From assembly GCF_019209905.1 (NCBI RefSeq), contig NZ_JAHUTM010000002.1:186001-250000 (forward strand): a DNA stretch of 64,000 nt, read 5' to 3'. The notes beneath the pieces were generated by a model. It made no database searches and was not told the origin of the DNA. It saw only the letters and a list, made by a program, of their open reading frames with translations. Position 1 is the first letter of the stretch. Each line of letters begins with the position of its first letter. The translations under genes and the position numbers were made by a program. Below are positions 8,379-16,061 of this stretch, in pieces. The DNA comes from Corynebacterium sp. TAE3-ERU12 (GTDB lineage Bacteria; Actinomycetota; Actinomycetes; Mycobacteriales; Mycobacteriaceae).

Positions 8379-9104
8379 ATGACGAGACTGGACTCGGCGT
8401 GGGCGATCAGGGAGATCGACGCGTTCTTGCAAGTTACAGCACAGGTAGTCCCCGACACGGGTCCAGGCATCGTCTACTTCGGAACCGTTATGAACGGATC
8501 GCGGACCGAGGCAGCGGCACGTGCCCACGTCGTGGAAAAGATCCTTGACAGGGCGCTCCCCGGCTGGAGTAAAGGACACCCAGTCGAAGACAAGGAGTAC
8601 AACTGGCTCCGGGGCCAAGCCTCCCGAGCCAAGGCAGCGCTTGAACGGCAGTCTGAGCTCGCTGAGAAGCTCGGAGAAAACGCGCCAGATATGGACGCGG
8701 CAAATCTGCATCGGTGGGCGTGGGAGAACGGCAAGAGCTACTGGAACCACGGGCACTACCATCAAGCCGTGATGCAGGCGGCTATCCGCGTCAATGCAGA
8801 GACCCAGGCGAAATTGAGCCGGTCGGACGTGTCTGAGACAGCATTGTTCAACGAGGCGTTCTCACTCAGCAATCCGAAGCGTGGTGCGCCGCGCCTCCGG
8901 CTTATGGAAGACGATGGCAGCAAGACGTTTCAAAACCTGCATCGGGGCGCCCGCGCCTTTGCAGAGGGCCTGTACGCTGCTATCCGCAATCCTGGGATGC
9001 ATGTTCCACACGACGGTGGCGAGGAGCAAGTCGCATTGGAGCAGCTCGCGGCATTCAGCCTTCTGGCCCGGTGGGTTGATCAGGCTACCGTCATGGAGGC
9101 GTGA
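8379..9104 (+). CDS. TIGR02391 / Hypoth_ymh family protein
   Basis: A 241-residue protein whose C-terminal half matches the Ymh (PF09509, TIGR02391) pattern: LFNEAFSLSNPKRGAPRLRL, then NLHRGARAFAEGLYAAIRNPGMH. The family is common in defence and mobile regions and in abortive-infection-like contexts, but its mechanism is not established. The N-terminal half is helical with charged repeats and no recognisable domain. ATG 8379 has GGAGG only 1 nt away, so the message may be leaderless or the start misjudged. It follows the HARE/GIY-YIG gene by 155 bp. Confidence 0.72.
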   Translation: MTRLDSAWAIREIDAFLQVTAQVVPDTGPGIVYFGTVMNGSRTEAAARAHVVEKILDRALPGWSKGHPVEDKEYNWLRGQASRAKAALERQSELAEKLGENAPDMDAANLHRWAWENGKSYWNHGHYHQAVMQAAIRVNAETQAKLSRSDVSETALFNEAFSLSNPKRGAPRLRLMEDDGSKTFQNLHRGARAFAEGLYAAIRNPGMHVPHDGGEEQVALEQLAAFSLLARWVDQATVMEA

Positions 9105-9114
9105 CAACCTCGGT

Positions 9115-9322
9115 TGACGGGATGGCAGTCCGCTTGGAGCGAAGGTCGCTATGAGCATGCGTGCCCGTGATGGTGGTGCCGAGTGCACAATCGCCAAGGC
9201 CATCGAGGGCTGATCGCTGTTGTCGCGTGCTAGATTAACGCCAACGATTGAGCTGAGTCCTAAATGAACCTTGTACATGTTAATTAGCAACGAGAATTGG
9301 GGATTTTCGCTTCAGGTTTTAG
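9115..9322 (+). repeat. Island end repeat, copy A, with decayed att sequence
   Basis: Bases 9115-9300 align with 12998-13184 along their whole length. They share identical blocks such as GATGGCAGTCCGCT, GGTGCCGAGTGCACAA and CTGATCGCTGTTGTCGCGTG, then GTTAATTAGC-ACGAGA. After it, 9301-9322 faintly resembles the ychF end. The copy directly follows the ymh gene and closes the first island module. Together with 9105-9114 and 9323-9349 it fills the gap before the glyoxalase remnant; no gene was seen there. Confidence 0.8.
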
Positions 9323-9349
9323 TCCCCATCGTGCTTATAGTGCGTCGCG

Positions 9350-9825
9350 CTAGTCCAAGCAGAATTTACTTCTCTCGGTGTCGGTTATGACGATCCACCC
9401 GGCCTCGATTCCCAATGCTTCGACCGGCTGAAATACGGTTGCCCCTGCGGACTTGGTTCGTCGGCTCGGGCTGACAGGGCTGCAATGCGCTCGTCGCTGC
9501 GGATTCCGGGGCGCGGAGGTCTAGATGCAGTCGATTCTTGGTCATCTTGTCCTCGGGACTTGCTGGAATCACAGACGGGGTCCCTTGCTATCACTGTTGG
9601 AACAAGCGGAGCGCGAATTCCACTCGGACTCGGGGATGTCCCATACAGTGAGGGCTTCGGGCCGCGACGCGAACGGTGCAGGCGAGGGAACGAGCTCATA
9701 GCCCAGGGCCTGGCACCATAAGTTGGCAAGACCAGAGGAATCGGAGCAGTCGAAGATGAACTGAACCGTTAGAGCCGTGTCATCGTAATCGGGGTGGTAT
9801 CCCTAGGCCCGGTCATGGTGCTCAT
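9350..9825 (-). pseudogene. Decayed glyoxalase-like (VOC superfamily) gene
   Basis: Reading the minus strand across frames recovers a Glyoxalase_6-type protein. It runs from a start MSTMTGP at 9825, then in another frame TVQFIFDCSDSSGLANLWC and DIPESEWNS, then MTKNRLHLDLRAPES, and finally AGWIVITDTERSKFCLD to a stop at 9350. At least one in-frame TGA (after GPRL) and three or so frame changes interrupt it, so no intact product is possible. It was probably a cargo gene or the former neighbour of an earlier insertion. Which vicinal-oxygen-chelate reaction it catalysed cannot be said. Confidence 0.75.
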
Positions 9826-9840
9826 GATGGCCTTTCCTTA

Positions 9841-9859
9841 CTGAATACAGTGCATTCAG
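9841..9859. promoter_or_regulatory. 19 bp near-perfect dyad, TetR/MarR-type operator candidate
   Basis: CTGAATACAGTGCATTCAG is symmetric at all paired positions except one pair. It sits 16 bp upstream of the start of the decayed glyoxalase gene on the minus strand, where an operator would be expected. No cognate regulator is encoded nearby. Confidence 0.45.
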
Positions 9860-10002
9860 ATACTGGTATGAGGGTGAGGTGCCTGCCAGGCCGGCGCACG
9901 GCCCCGCCGAAAGGGTCTGGGGCTACCTCGGTTGCAATCGGCTACGGAGCGTAGTCGAAAGCAAAGACGACGTGTCGCGTCCCAGGTTCAAAGTTTTCTT
10001 CA

Positions 10003-10038
10003 TCCGATATAATTTAACCCAATTAAGCGCTAATCGGA
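10003..10038 (+). promoter_or_regulatory. Promoter with overlapping dyad for the RloC-like gene
   Basis: A perfect -10 hexamer TATAAT lies at 10008-10013, about 60 bp before the GTG start at 10075. It is embedded in an inverted repeat TCCGAT (10003-10008) / ATCGGA (10033-10038), with an inner TTAA-N5-TTAA. A repressor bound to the dyad would cover the -10, which would fit tight control of a toxic nuclease. No clear -35 was found. The rest of 9860-10074 holds no convincing gene. Confidence 0.45.
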
Positions 10039-10074
10039 CGTTATGGGAAATCGACCTGGATCGAGGAAATCACT

Positions 10075-12345
10075 GTGATCAGAAAGATTGAGCTGTCAGG
10101 GCTTCCATGCTTTGGTACGGATATAGAGCTCTCCGACCTCACTACGGTTAACTATATTTTCGGCCCTAACGGCTCCGGTAAGACAACTATCAGTCGGAGC
10201 CTAGAGAAATACAGCCCAGCTAGTAACTCCAATGTTTTTTGGGAAAAGCAACCGGAGACTATTCGGGTCTATAATCGCGACTACATCACAAACACCTTTG
10301 CAAGCGCTAGTGGTGAAGAACCTGGCGTTTTTTTGTTGGGTGAGAACAGCCGAGAGATCGCTGAGCGCATCGGCACCCTAGAAAAAGAGCGGGATAAGAT
10401 TGCCGAGAGGCTTGAGAGGCGGCAGAAGAGCCGCAGCAGGTACAAGGAGCAACTCGAGGCTAGTCGTTCTATGCTTGCTGAGAAGGTGTGGAAGCGGCGT
10501 ACAGACATTCCTCAAACGCTCAGAGACCGAATGCCAGGAATCAAAGCCAGTAAGCAGAAGTGTTTGCAAAAGGTCCTCGAGGCTGCAAAGGCTCATCCAG
10601 AACGCGGAAAAGACGATTTCGCAAGCCTCGCAGCCAAGGCGACAATCGCGTTTGATGACTCGCTCACCAAATCTGAGCTGATTCCGTCGCCTCCAGATCT
10701 CACATGGGATGAGAAAGCGCTCCAGACGGTCCTTATAACACCTATCGTAGGTGGTGCGGATTCACCACTTGCCGATTTGATTGACGAACTTTCCAATTCC
10801 GACTGGGTTCGACAAGGATTGGAGTATTTCCAGCATGAGCAGAACCCCAATGGCGTTTGTCCATTCTGTCAACAAGAACCACCGGAATCCTTGGCGGAAA
10901 ACCTAGCGACAATATTTGACGACACATACCAGAAAAAACGCGACGTAGTGAACCAATTTCAAACGGATTTGGAAGAAGCGCAGGAGGCCCTAAAAACCTT
11001 CGAGTCGACTAACGCCGAACGGCTCGAATCGCTCTGTTCCTCAACAGAAGTTACCCAAGCCTTTCACTTATTGAGAGTTGCTATGGATGATACTCAGAAG
11101 TCTATCCAGAAAAAGGTACTTAAACCATCTGAGCAAATTGAAGCTACTGCTATCGCTAGTTTCTACACTCGGTTAAAAGACCTCGTGACTGTTGCGAACG
11201 AGCGAATCGAGTCGATGAATGCCATTGTCCTTGATCGGCGCCAGCAGCAACAAAAGATTATCAATGCCTCCTGGCAGGAGTTCGCTAGGGGGCATCTGAA
11301 CGACCTCCTTGAAAGCTTCCAGGGGGAAAGTGAAAGACTTGGAAAATCTATAGCCGGTGTTGAACAATCAATCGCGGATCAGCAGAAGCGATTCGATGAT
11401 GTTGTAAGCGAGTTGCGCGAGCTTACGAAGAAGACCACTTCAAGCGCTAAAGCAGTACAAGATATCAATGACTTGCTGTCATTGAGTCAGTTTCATAGTT
11501 TTAGACTTGATTCGGCTTCGGCTAACTCTGAAGGCTACCGGATCATTCGTGATAATGGACGTCCTGCCGACGTGGAAACCCTGAGTGAAGGTGAGAGAAC
11601 GTTCATTACGTTTCTATACTTCTATCACACTTTGTTTGCTGTGCAGAAGGAAGGGGAAACGGATCACATAGTTGCGGTCGTAGACGACCCAATCTCCAGT
11701 CTCGACGGTGACATCATGTTTGTGGTTTCGGCTTTAATGAGAAGGCTGATTAAACAGATCAGAGATGACGAAAGTCGGCGATTACGCCAACTAATCATGC
11801 TGACGCACAGTACCCGATTCCACAATGAAGTTTGTTATCAGCATCAAGACGAAGTATCCCCCGCAATCAAATTCTATCGCATTCGAAAGTTCTCCCCGGG
11901 ATTTAATCGAATCGAAGATTGTGGGCTAAAGAACCCGATTCGAACGGCGTACCAAGAACTTTGGGATGAGGTTGCTGTCGCTGAGTCTCGTCCCGAAGAA
12001 AGTATGCCTTGGCTCCCCAACGTGCTTCGACGAATTCTAGAGACTTACTTCACGACTCTTGGAGGTAAAAGGAACCTCTATGAGTTGGGAGATGAACTTC
12101 CGATTCATGAGAGGGCAGTGCACGATGCGTTGATAGCATGGTCGCACAGCGGCTCGCACACCATTATGGACTCAGAAATTTACTCTCAACCAGTCGCAGA
12201 TAATGATCGGTGGCTGAAGGCTTTTGCCCGTATATTCGAGAAATTCGCTGGTGGTGCCCACTTAGGACATTATGAGATGATGATTGCTCAAGCGCGAACG
12301 TACCTCGGACAGGGGCCGTCAGAGGTATCGACGGTTTCTCCCTGA
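10075..12345 (+). CDS. RloC/PrrC-like AAA_13 ATPase, candidate anticodon nuclease
   Basis: A 756-residue protein of the AAA_13 family (PF13166). Walker A GPNGSGKTT is at residues 30-38. Long coiled-coil arms follow, with a CPFC zinc-hook-like CxxC at C262/C265. The ABC signature LSEGER is at 503-508 and Walker B VAVVDDPISSLD at 533-544. The C-terminal region holds R652-x3-E656 followed by H691 and H695 (WSHSGSH), matching the spacing idea of the PrrC/RloC R-x3-E...H catalytic triad that cleaves tRNA anticodon loops. GTG 10075 has GAGGA 7 nt upstream. It lies upstream of a type I R-M operon, as PrrC and RloC often do. Base composition is visibly more AT-rich than the host genes, suggesting transfer. 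A plain SMC-like defence ATPase is the alternative. Confidence 0.78.
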   Translation: MIRKIELSGLPCFGTDIELSDLTTVNYIFGPNGSGKTTISRSLEKYSPASNSNVFWEKQPETIRVYNRDYITNTFASASGEEPGVFLLGENSREIAERIGTLEKERDKIAERLERRQKSRSRYKEQLEASRSMLAEKVWKRRTDIPQTLRDRMPGIKASKQKCLQKVLEAAKAHPERGKDDFASLAAKATIAFDDSLTKSELIPSPPDLTWDEKALQTVLITPIVGGADSPLADLIDELSNSDWVRQGLEYFQHEQNPNGVCPFCQQEPPESLAENLATIFDDTYQKKRDVVNQFQTDLEEAQEALKTFESTNAERLESLCSSTEVTQAFHLLRVAMDDTQKSIQKKVLKPSEQIEATAIASFYTRLKDLVTVANERIESMNAIVLDRRQQQQKIINASWQEFARGHLNDLLESFQGESERLGKSIAGVEQSIADQQKRFDDVVSELRELTKKTTSSAKAVQDINDLLSLSQFHSFRLDSASANSEGYRIIRDNGRPADVETLSEGERTFITFLYFYHTLFAVQKEGETDHIVAVVDDPISSLDGDIMFVVSALMRRLIKQIRDDESRRLRQLIMLTHSTRFHNEVCYQHQDEVSPAIKFYRIRKFSPGFNRIEDCGLKNPIRTAYQELWDEVAVAESRPEESMPWLPNVLRRILETYFTTLGGKRNLYELGDELPIHERAVHDALIAWSHSGSHTIMDSEIYSQPVADNDRWLKAFARIFEKFAGGAHLGHYEMMIAQARTYLGQGPSEVSTVSP

Positions 12346-12997
12346 TGATCAGTTCTCCCGGCATGTATTCTTTATGTGGGGCGGCGCTGGGTGACGATTA
12401 GGCGCTGCTCTGTACCGTGAGCTTCTATGGGGTTTCGACTGTGTGAAAGGGGCGGTTTGGAACCTATTTGCGCAGCGATGTACTTTTGTCCCGTCAGCCA
12501 GACGCGCTGCGCAAAAACAAGACTGCTGGCGAGACCCCAGAAGCATCAGGGAACAGCGCCATCGCCGAGCAGCGTGGTCGTATCCTTTGGATCCAGCGTT
12601 ACCGCGACGTCGTGGTGATCGAGGACCGCGGCCTCAAGCACATCCGCGAAGCAGCGAAGGCATGAATCGCGTTGCTTGAGGCTGCAAGGTCGGGCCGGGG
12701 CGCTGGTCCCGATTCCTGGATTCCGATGACTCGGTCACTGCATTTTGCGAGGTACCCCTCGAATTGCAGCGGCAGGTCTCCGACAGGCTCGTCGCTGTGA
12801 CTCTGCACGCACAGCCATGAGGAAGGGCTTCGATAGTGGGAGCGTGACAGTCGAGTGGCGTTAGGCGCTGGTGTCGAAGGTGTCGGTCGATTCTAAATGG
12901 CCAGCGGTGAACGCGAATGGATCGAGATCTACGTCGGCAGGTAGAAGCACGCCGCTGACCACACGGAGGCCCGCTCGACCGACGGCCAGCTGGTCGC
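12346..12997 (+). other. Non-coding or decayed stretch between RloC-like gene and island repeat B
   Basis: No intact gene is supported. A fragment in frame at about 12550-12665 reads NSAIAEQRGRILWIQRYRDV and then VVIEDRGLKHIREAAKA before a stop. It looks like the C-terminus of a lost protein of unknown family. A second possible gene remnant ends GEREWIEIYVGR near 12943. The stretch is consistent with degraded cargo. Confidence 0.5.
12467..12515. repeat. 11 bp perfect inverted repeat
   Basis: Arms TTTGCGCAGCG (12467-12477) and CGCTGCGCAAA (12505-12515) are exact complements around a 27 nt loop. It lies about 120 bp after the RloC-like gene and could be a terminator, or a recombination or element-end structure. 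There is no T-run directly after it. Confidence 0.5.
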
Positions 12998-13205
12998 TGA
13001 CAGGATGGCAGTCCGCTATGAGCGAAGAGTGTTGGGAGCACGCGTTTCCGTTACGCTGGTGCCGAGTGCACAACCGCCAAGGCCGTCCAGGGCTGATCGC
13101 TGTTGTCGCGTGTGAGTTAAAGGCTAACGATCGGGCTGACGCTCAATTGAACTTTGCAGACGTTAATTAGCGACGAGACTTGGTGGAGTTCAAGTTCAAC
13201 GTGTA
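12998..13205 (+). repeat. Island end repeat, copy B, joined to a near-exact ychF 3' end (att)
   Basis: Bases 12998-13184 are the second copy of the about 187 bp repeat seen at 9115-9300. They run directly into 13181-13205, a 24/25 match to the ychF 3' end including its stop codon. The hsdM start lies 10 bp further on. This is the strongest distal junction of the 5.9 kb segment inserted behind ychF. Confidence 0.85.
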
Positions 13206-13215
13206 GGGGCAAGAA

Positions 13216-14766
13216 GTGAAGACAGTCGATCTGTTCAAGGTGCGTGCCACGCTGTGGGCTGCTGCCGACGAATTGCGTGCCAACTCCAAACTCACCCCCG
13301 GCCAGTACCGCGACCCGGTGCTGGGGCTGGTGTTCCTCGCGTATGCCGAGAACCGGTTCGAAGCCGTCCGGGACGAGGTCGAGGCCAACGCCACCGCCCG
13401 CAATCCAGCGACGATCGCGGACTACAAGGCGAAGTCAGTTCTGTACGTGCCCGAGCAGTCTCGGCTCTCCAGCCTGGTCGGCCTGCCCGAAGGCGAGGAC
13501 ATCGGCAAGGCCACTAATGAAGCCATCAAGGCCATCGAGGACGCCAACCCCGAACTCAAAGACGTCCTGCCACGCGGCTACCAAAAGCTGGAACGCTCGA
13601 CCCTGATCGAGCTGCTGCGGCTTTTCGCTCCGCTTCCCACCCAACTTGAAGGTGACGCATTCGGCTTCATCTACGAAGACTTCCTGTCCAACTTCGCGGC
13701 CCAAGAAGGCAAGGGCGGCGGAGAGTACTTCACGCCGTACTCCATCGTCCGCCTCATCGTCGAGATCCTGCAGCCGTTCCAGGGGCGCGTCTTCGACCCC
13801 GCGTGTGGTTCGGGCGGCATGTTCGTGCAGTGCGCGAAGTTCGTTGAACGCCACCATGAGTCGGCCAGCCGCAAGCTCTCGGTCTTCGGCACGGAAAAGA
13901 CTGAGGACACCGTTCCGCTTGCCAAGATGAACCTCGCCCTTCACGGACTTTCTGGCGATATCCGTCAGGCCAACAGCTACTACGAGGACCCACATAGTGC
14001 TGTCGGTGTTTTCGACTACGTGATGGCCAACCCGCCGTTCAACGTCGACAAGATCAAAAAGGAACAGCTGGCTGGCGACAAGCGGTTCCCGTTCGGACTG
14101 CCAAGGGCTGACAACGGCAACTTCTTGTGGATCCAGCAGTTCTACGCGGCCCTCTCACCCAAGGGTCGCGCTGGCTTCGTCATGGCTAACTCGGCTGGTG
14201 ACGCAGGCTACTCGGAGATGGAGATCCGCAAACAGCTCATCGAGTCCGGGACCGTCGATGTGATGGTGGCGATCAGCTCCAACTTCTTCTACACCGTCAC
14301 CTTGCCAGTGACGCTGTGGTTCCTCGACAAGGCCAAGGTCGGTACGCCTCGTGAGGACACCGTGTTGTTCCTCGACGCCCGAAATATCTTCCGCCAGATC
14401 GATCGCGCCCACCGTGACTTCACACCTGAGCAGATCGAATTCCTCGCCAATATTGTGCGGCTCTACCGCGGCGAGGAGGTTGACACCACCGACGGTAGCG
14501 AGGACCTGCTGAAGGAGAACTTCCCCGACGGCAAGTACGTCGATGTCGGCGGCCTGTGCAAGGTCGCCACTCGTGCCGAAATCGAAGCGCAAGGCTGGAG
14601 CCTCAACCCCGGCCGCTACGTCGGCACCGCCGCAGTCGAAGAAAGCGACGTCGACTTTGCGGGTGACCTCGCGGCGCTGTACGAAGAGTTCACGAAGCTA
14701 AGCGATGAGGCTGACGTGCTCCGCTCAAAGGTAGACGCTGCTGTTCGAGGGATTCTCGGTACATGA
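13216..14766 (+). CDS. hsdM: Type I restriction-modification methyltransferase subunit
   Basis: A 516-residue N6-adenine DNA methyltransferase. The HsdM N-terminal domain (about residues 5-125) is followed by the N6_Mtase domain, with the SAM-binding motif DPACGSGG at 194-201 and catalytic NPPF at 272-275. It methylates the target site in a complex with HsdS and supplies M2S to the restriction complex. GTG 13216 is the start. The end overlaps hsdS by 4 nt (ATGA), showing one operon. It begins 10 bp after the distal att copy, so the R-M operon forms its own island module. Confidence 0.96.
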   Translation: MKTVDLFKVRATLWAAADELRANSKLTPGQYRDPVLGLVFLAYAENRFEAVRDEVEANATARNPATIADYKAKSVLYVPEQSRLSSLVGLPEGEDIGKATNEAIKAIEDANPELKDVLPRGYQKLERSTLIELLRLFAPLPTQLEGDAFGFIYEDFLSNFAAQEGKGGGEYFTPYSIVRLIVEILQPFQGRVFDPACGSGGMFVQCAKFVERHHESASRKLSVFGTEKTEDTVPLAKMNLALHGLSGDIRQANSYYEDPHSAVGVFDYVMANPPFNVDKIKKEQLAGDKRFPFGLPRADNGNFLWIQQFYAALSPKGRAGFVMANSAGDAGYSEMEIRKQLIESGTVDVMVAISSNFFYTVTLPVTLWFLDKAKVGTPREDTVLFLDARNIFRQIDRAHRDFTPEQIEFLANIVRLYRGEEVDTTDGSEDLLKENFPDGKYVDVGGLCKVATRAEIEAQGWSLNPGRYVGTAAVEESDVDFAGDLAALYEEFTKLSDEADVLRSKVDAAVRGILGT

Positions 14767-16061
14767 ACGTCGGAGACTTAGTCGACCAGGGATTCGCTGA
14801 GATCAAGACCGGGCCCTTTGGCACGCAATTGCGAGCGTCGGATTACGTCGCGACCGGACGCCCCGTACTTAATGTTAAAAATGTTGGCTTCGGCGATGTC
14901 CGACCGTGGGGCTTCGAGTATGTCGACGAGGTAACTGCGAGCCGTCTTTCATCGCATATTCTGAAGCCCAATGACATCGTGTTCGGGCGCAAGGGGGCCG
15001 TTGAGCGGCATGCGTTCATCACAGACAAATATGACGGAGCGATGCAGGGGAGTGACTGTATACGACTTCGGATTGCTGACGACTCGCCCATTCCTGCCCG
15101 TTTCATCACGTTCGCGCTGCGGACGAAACAGCATCAAGCTTGGATTCAAGCATTCTGTTCGCACGGCGCGACTATGGCTTCACTGAATCAGGAGATCGTC
15201 CGCCGGATCCCACTACCGAAGCTCGATCCCCCTCAAATCGATCTAGCTGTCGCAGTCCTGCAGAACTTCGATAGCTTCCTTGAGAACAACCGTCGGCGGA
15301 TTCAGGTACTTGAGAAGATGGCCAGGGCCATCTACCGCGAGTGGTTCGTGAAGTTCCGCTACCCTGGCCATGAAGATGTGCCCATGGTCGATTCGGCTCT
15401 CGGCCCGATTCCCGAGGGGTGGGACCTTAGTACCTGCGGTGATGAACTCCGCTTTATTGGCGGCGGGACCCCTTCGAAAAAGGACCCCTCTTACTGGGAC
15501 GGAGGTTCCGTAGCGTGGTATACGCCTTCAGACTTGACAAAGACCAGGTGGCGCTATGCATCCGCACCGGAGTTAAGAATCACACAGTCAGGTGTTGCAA
15601 AGAGCTCAGCCCGGCTCTTTCCCGCGGGATCAGTCATGATGACGAGCCGGGCAACTTTGGGAGTCCTGGCGGTCGCGACAACTGAAGCTACGACCAATCA
15701 AGGATTCATCGTGATCCTTCCCGATAGCCGGTGGACGTCTGGGTTCATCTACGAATGGCTGGCCTCCAACGCAGTCGAACTAGCCGCTCTGGGAACCGGG
15801 GCAACGTTCAAGGAGATTACAAAGGGCTCATTCAAGAAGTTCCCGTTTATTGTTCCTGCGCAGGATGTGCTGGATACATATAAGGCTACGGCCGAGCCAC
15901 TCGAAGCTCAGATACACAACCTAGAGAACCAAACACGACAGTTGACTCGACTCCGTGACCTCCTCCTCCCGAAGCTGGTGACGGGGGAGATTGATGTGTC
16001 CACGCTCGACCTCGACTCGCTGACTTCTATAGGCTCATTAGGTGAGGCAATGGAGGTGTGA
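14763..16061 (+). CDS. hsdS: Type I restriction-modification specificity subunit
   Basis: A 432-residue specificity subunit with two target-recognition domains. Each is followed by a conserved helical spacer: IPLPKLDPPQIDLAV...MARAIYREWFVKFRYPG in the middle and FPFIVPAQDV...RLRDLLLPKLVTGEI at the end. The two TRDs read the two halves of a bipartite DNA target; the target cannot be predicted by eye. The first TRD is visibly more AT-rich than the spacers, as is usual for swapped TRDs. The start overlaps hsdM by 4 nt and the end abuts hsdR. Confidence 0.95.
   Translation: MNVGDLVDQGFAEIKTGPFGTQLRASDYVATGRPVLNVKNVGFGDVRPWGFEYVDEVTASRLSSHILKPNDIVFGRKGAVERHAFITDKYDGAMQGSDCIRLRIADDSPIPARFITFALRTKQHQAWIQAFCSHGATMASLNQEIVRRIPLPKLDPPQIDLAVAVLQNFDSFLENNRRRIQVLEKMARAIYREWFVKFRYPGHEDVPMVDSALGPIPEGWDLSTCGDELRFIGGGTPSKKDPSYWDGGSVAWYTPSDLTKTRWRYASAPELRITQSGVAKSSARLFPAGSVMMTSRATLGVLAVATTEATTNQGFIVILPDSRWTSGFIYEWLASNAVELAALGTGATFKEITKGSFKKFPFIVPAQDVLDTYKATAEPLEAQIHNLENQTRQLTRLRDLLLPKLVTGEIDVSTLDLDSLTSIGSLGEAMEV

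Noticed and set aside
9385..9729. Apparent 114-codon minus-strand ORF and 78-codon plus-strand ORF in the island.
   Set aside because: Both are frames through the decayed glyoxalase gene; the true homologous sequence switches frame along the segment.
9879..9990. Frame reading GPAERVWGYLGCNRL, resembling the C-terminal end of an IS630-type transposase (NPxERVWGYLK).
   Set aside because: Only about 15 residues resemble the family, there is no upstream DDE sequence or terminal inverted repeat, and it overlaps the promoter of the RloC-like gene. Too weak to annotate.
12427..12679. Three overlapping plus-strand ORFs of 63-78 codons.
   Set aside because: No supported start; only one short fragment looks protein-like and its family is unknown. 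Treated as remnant sequence.
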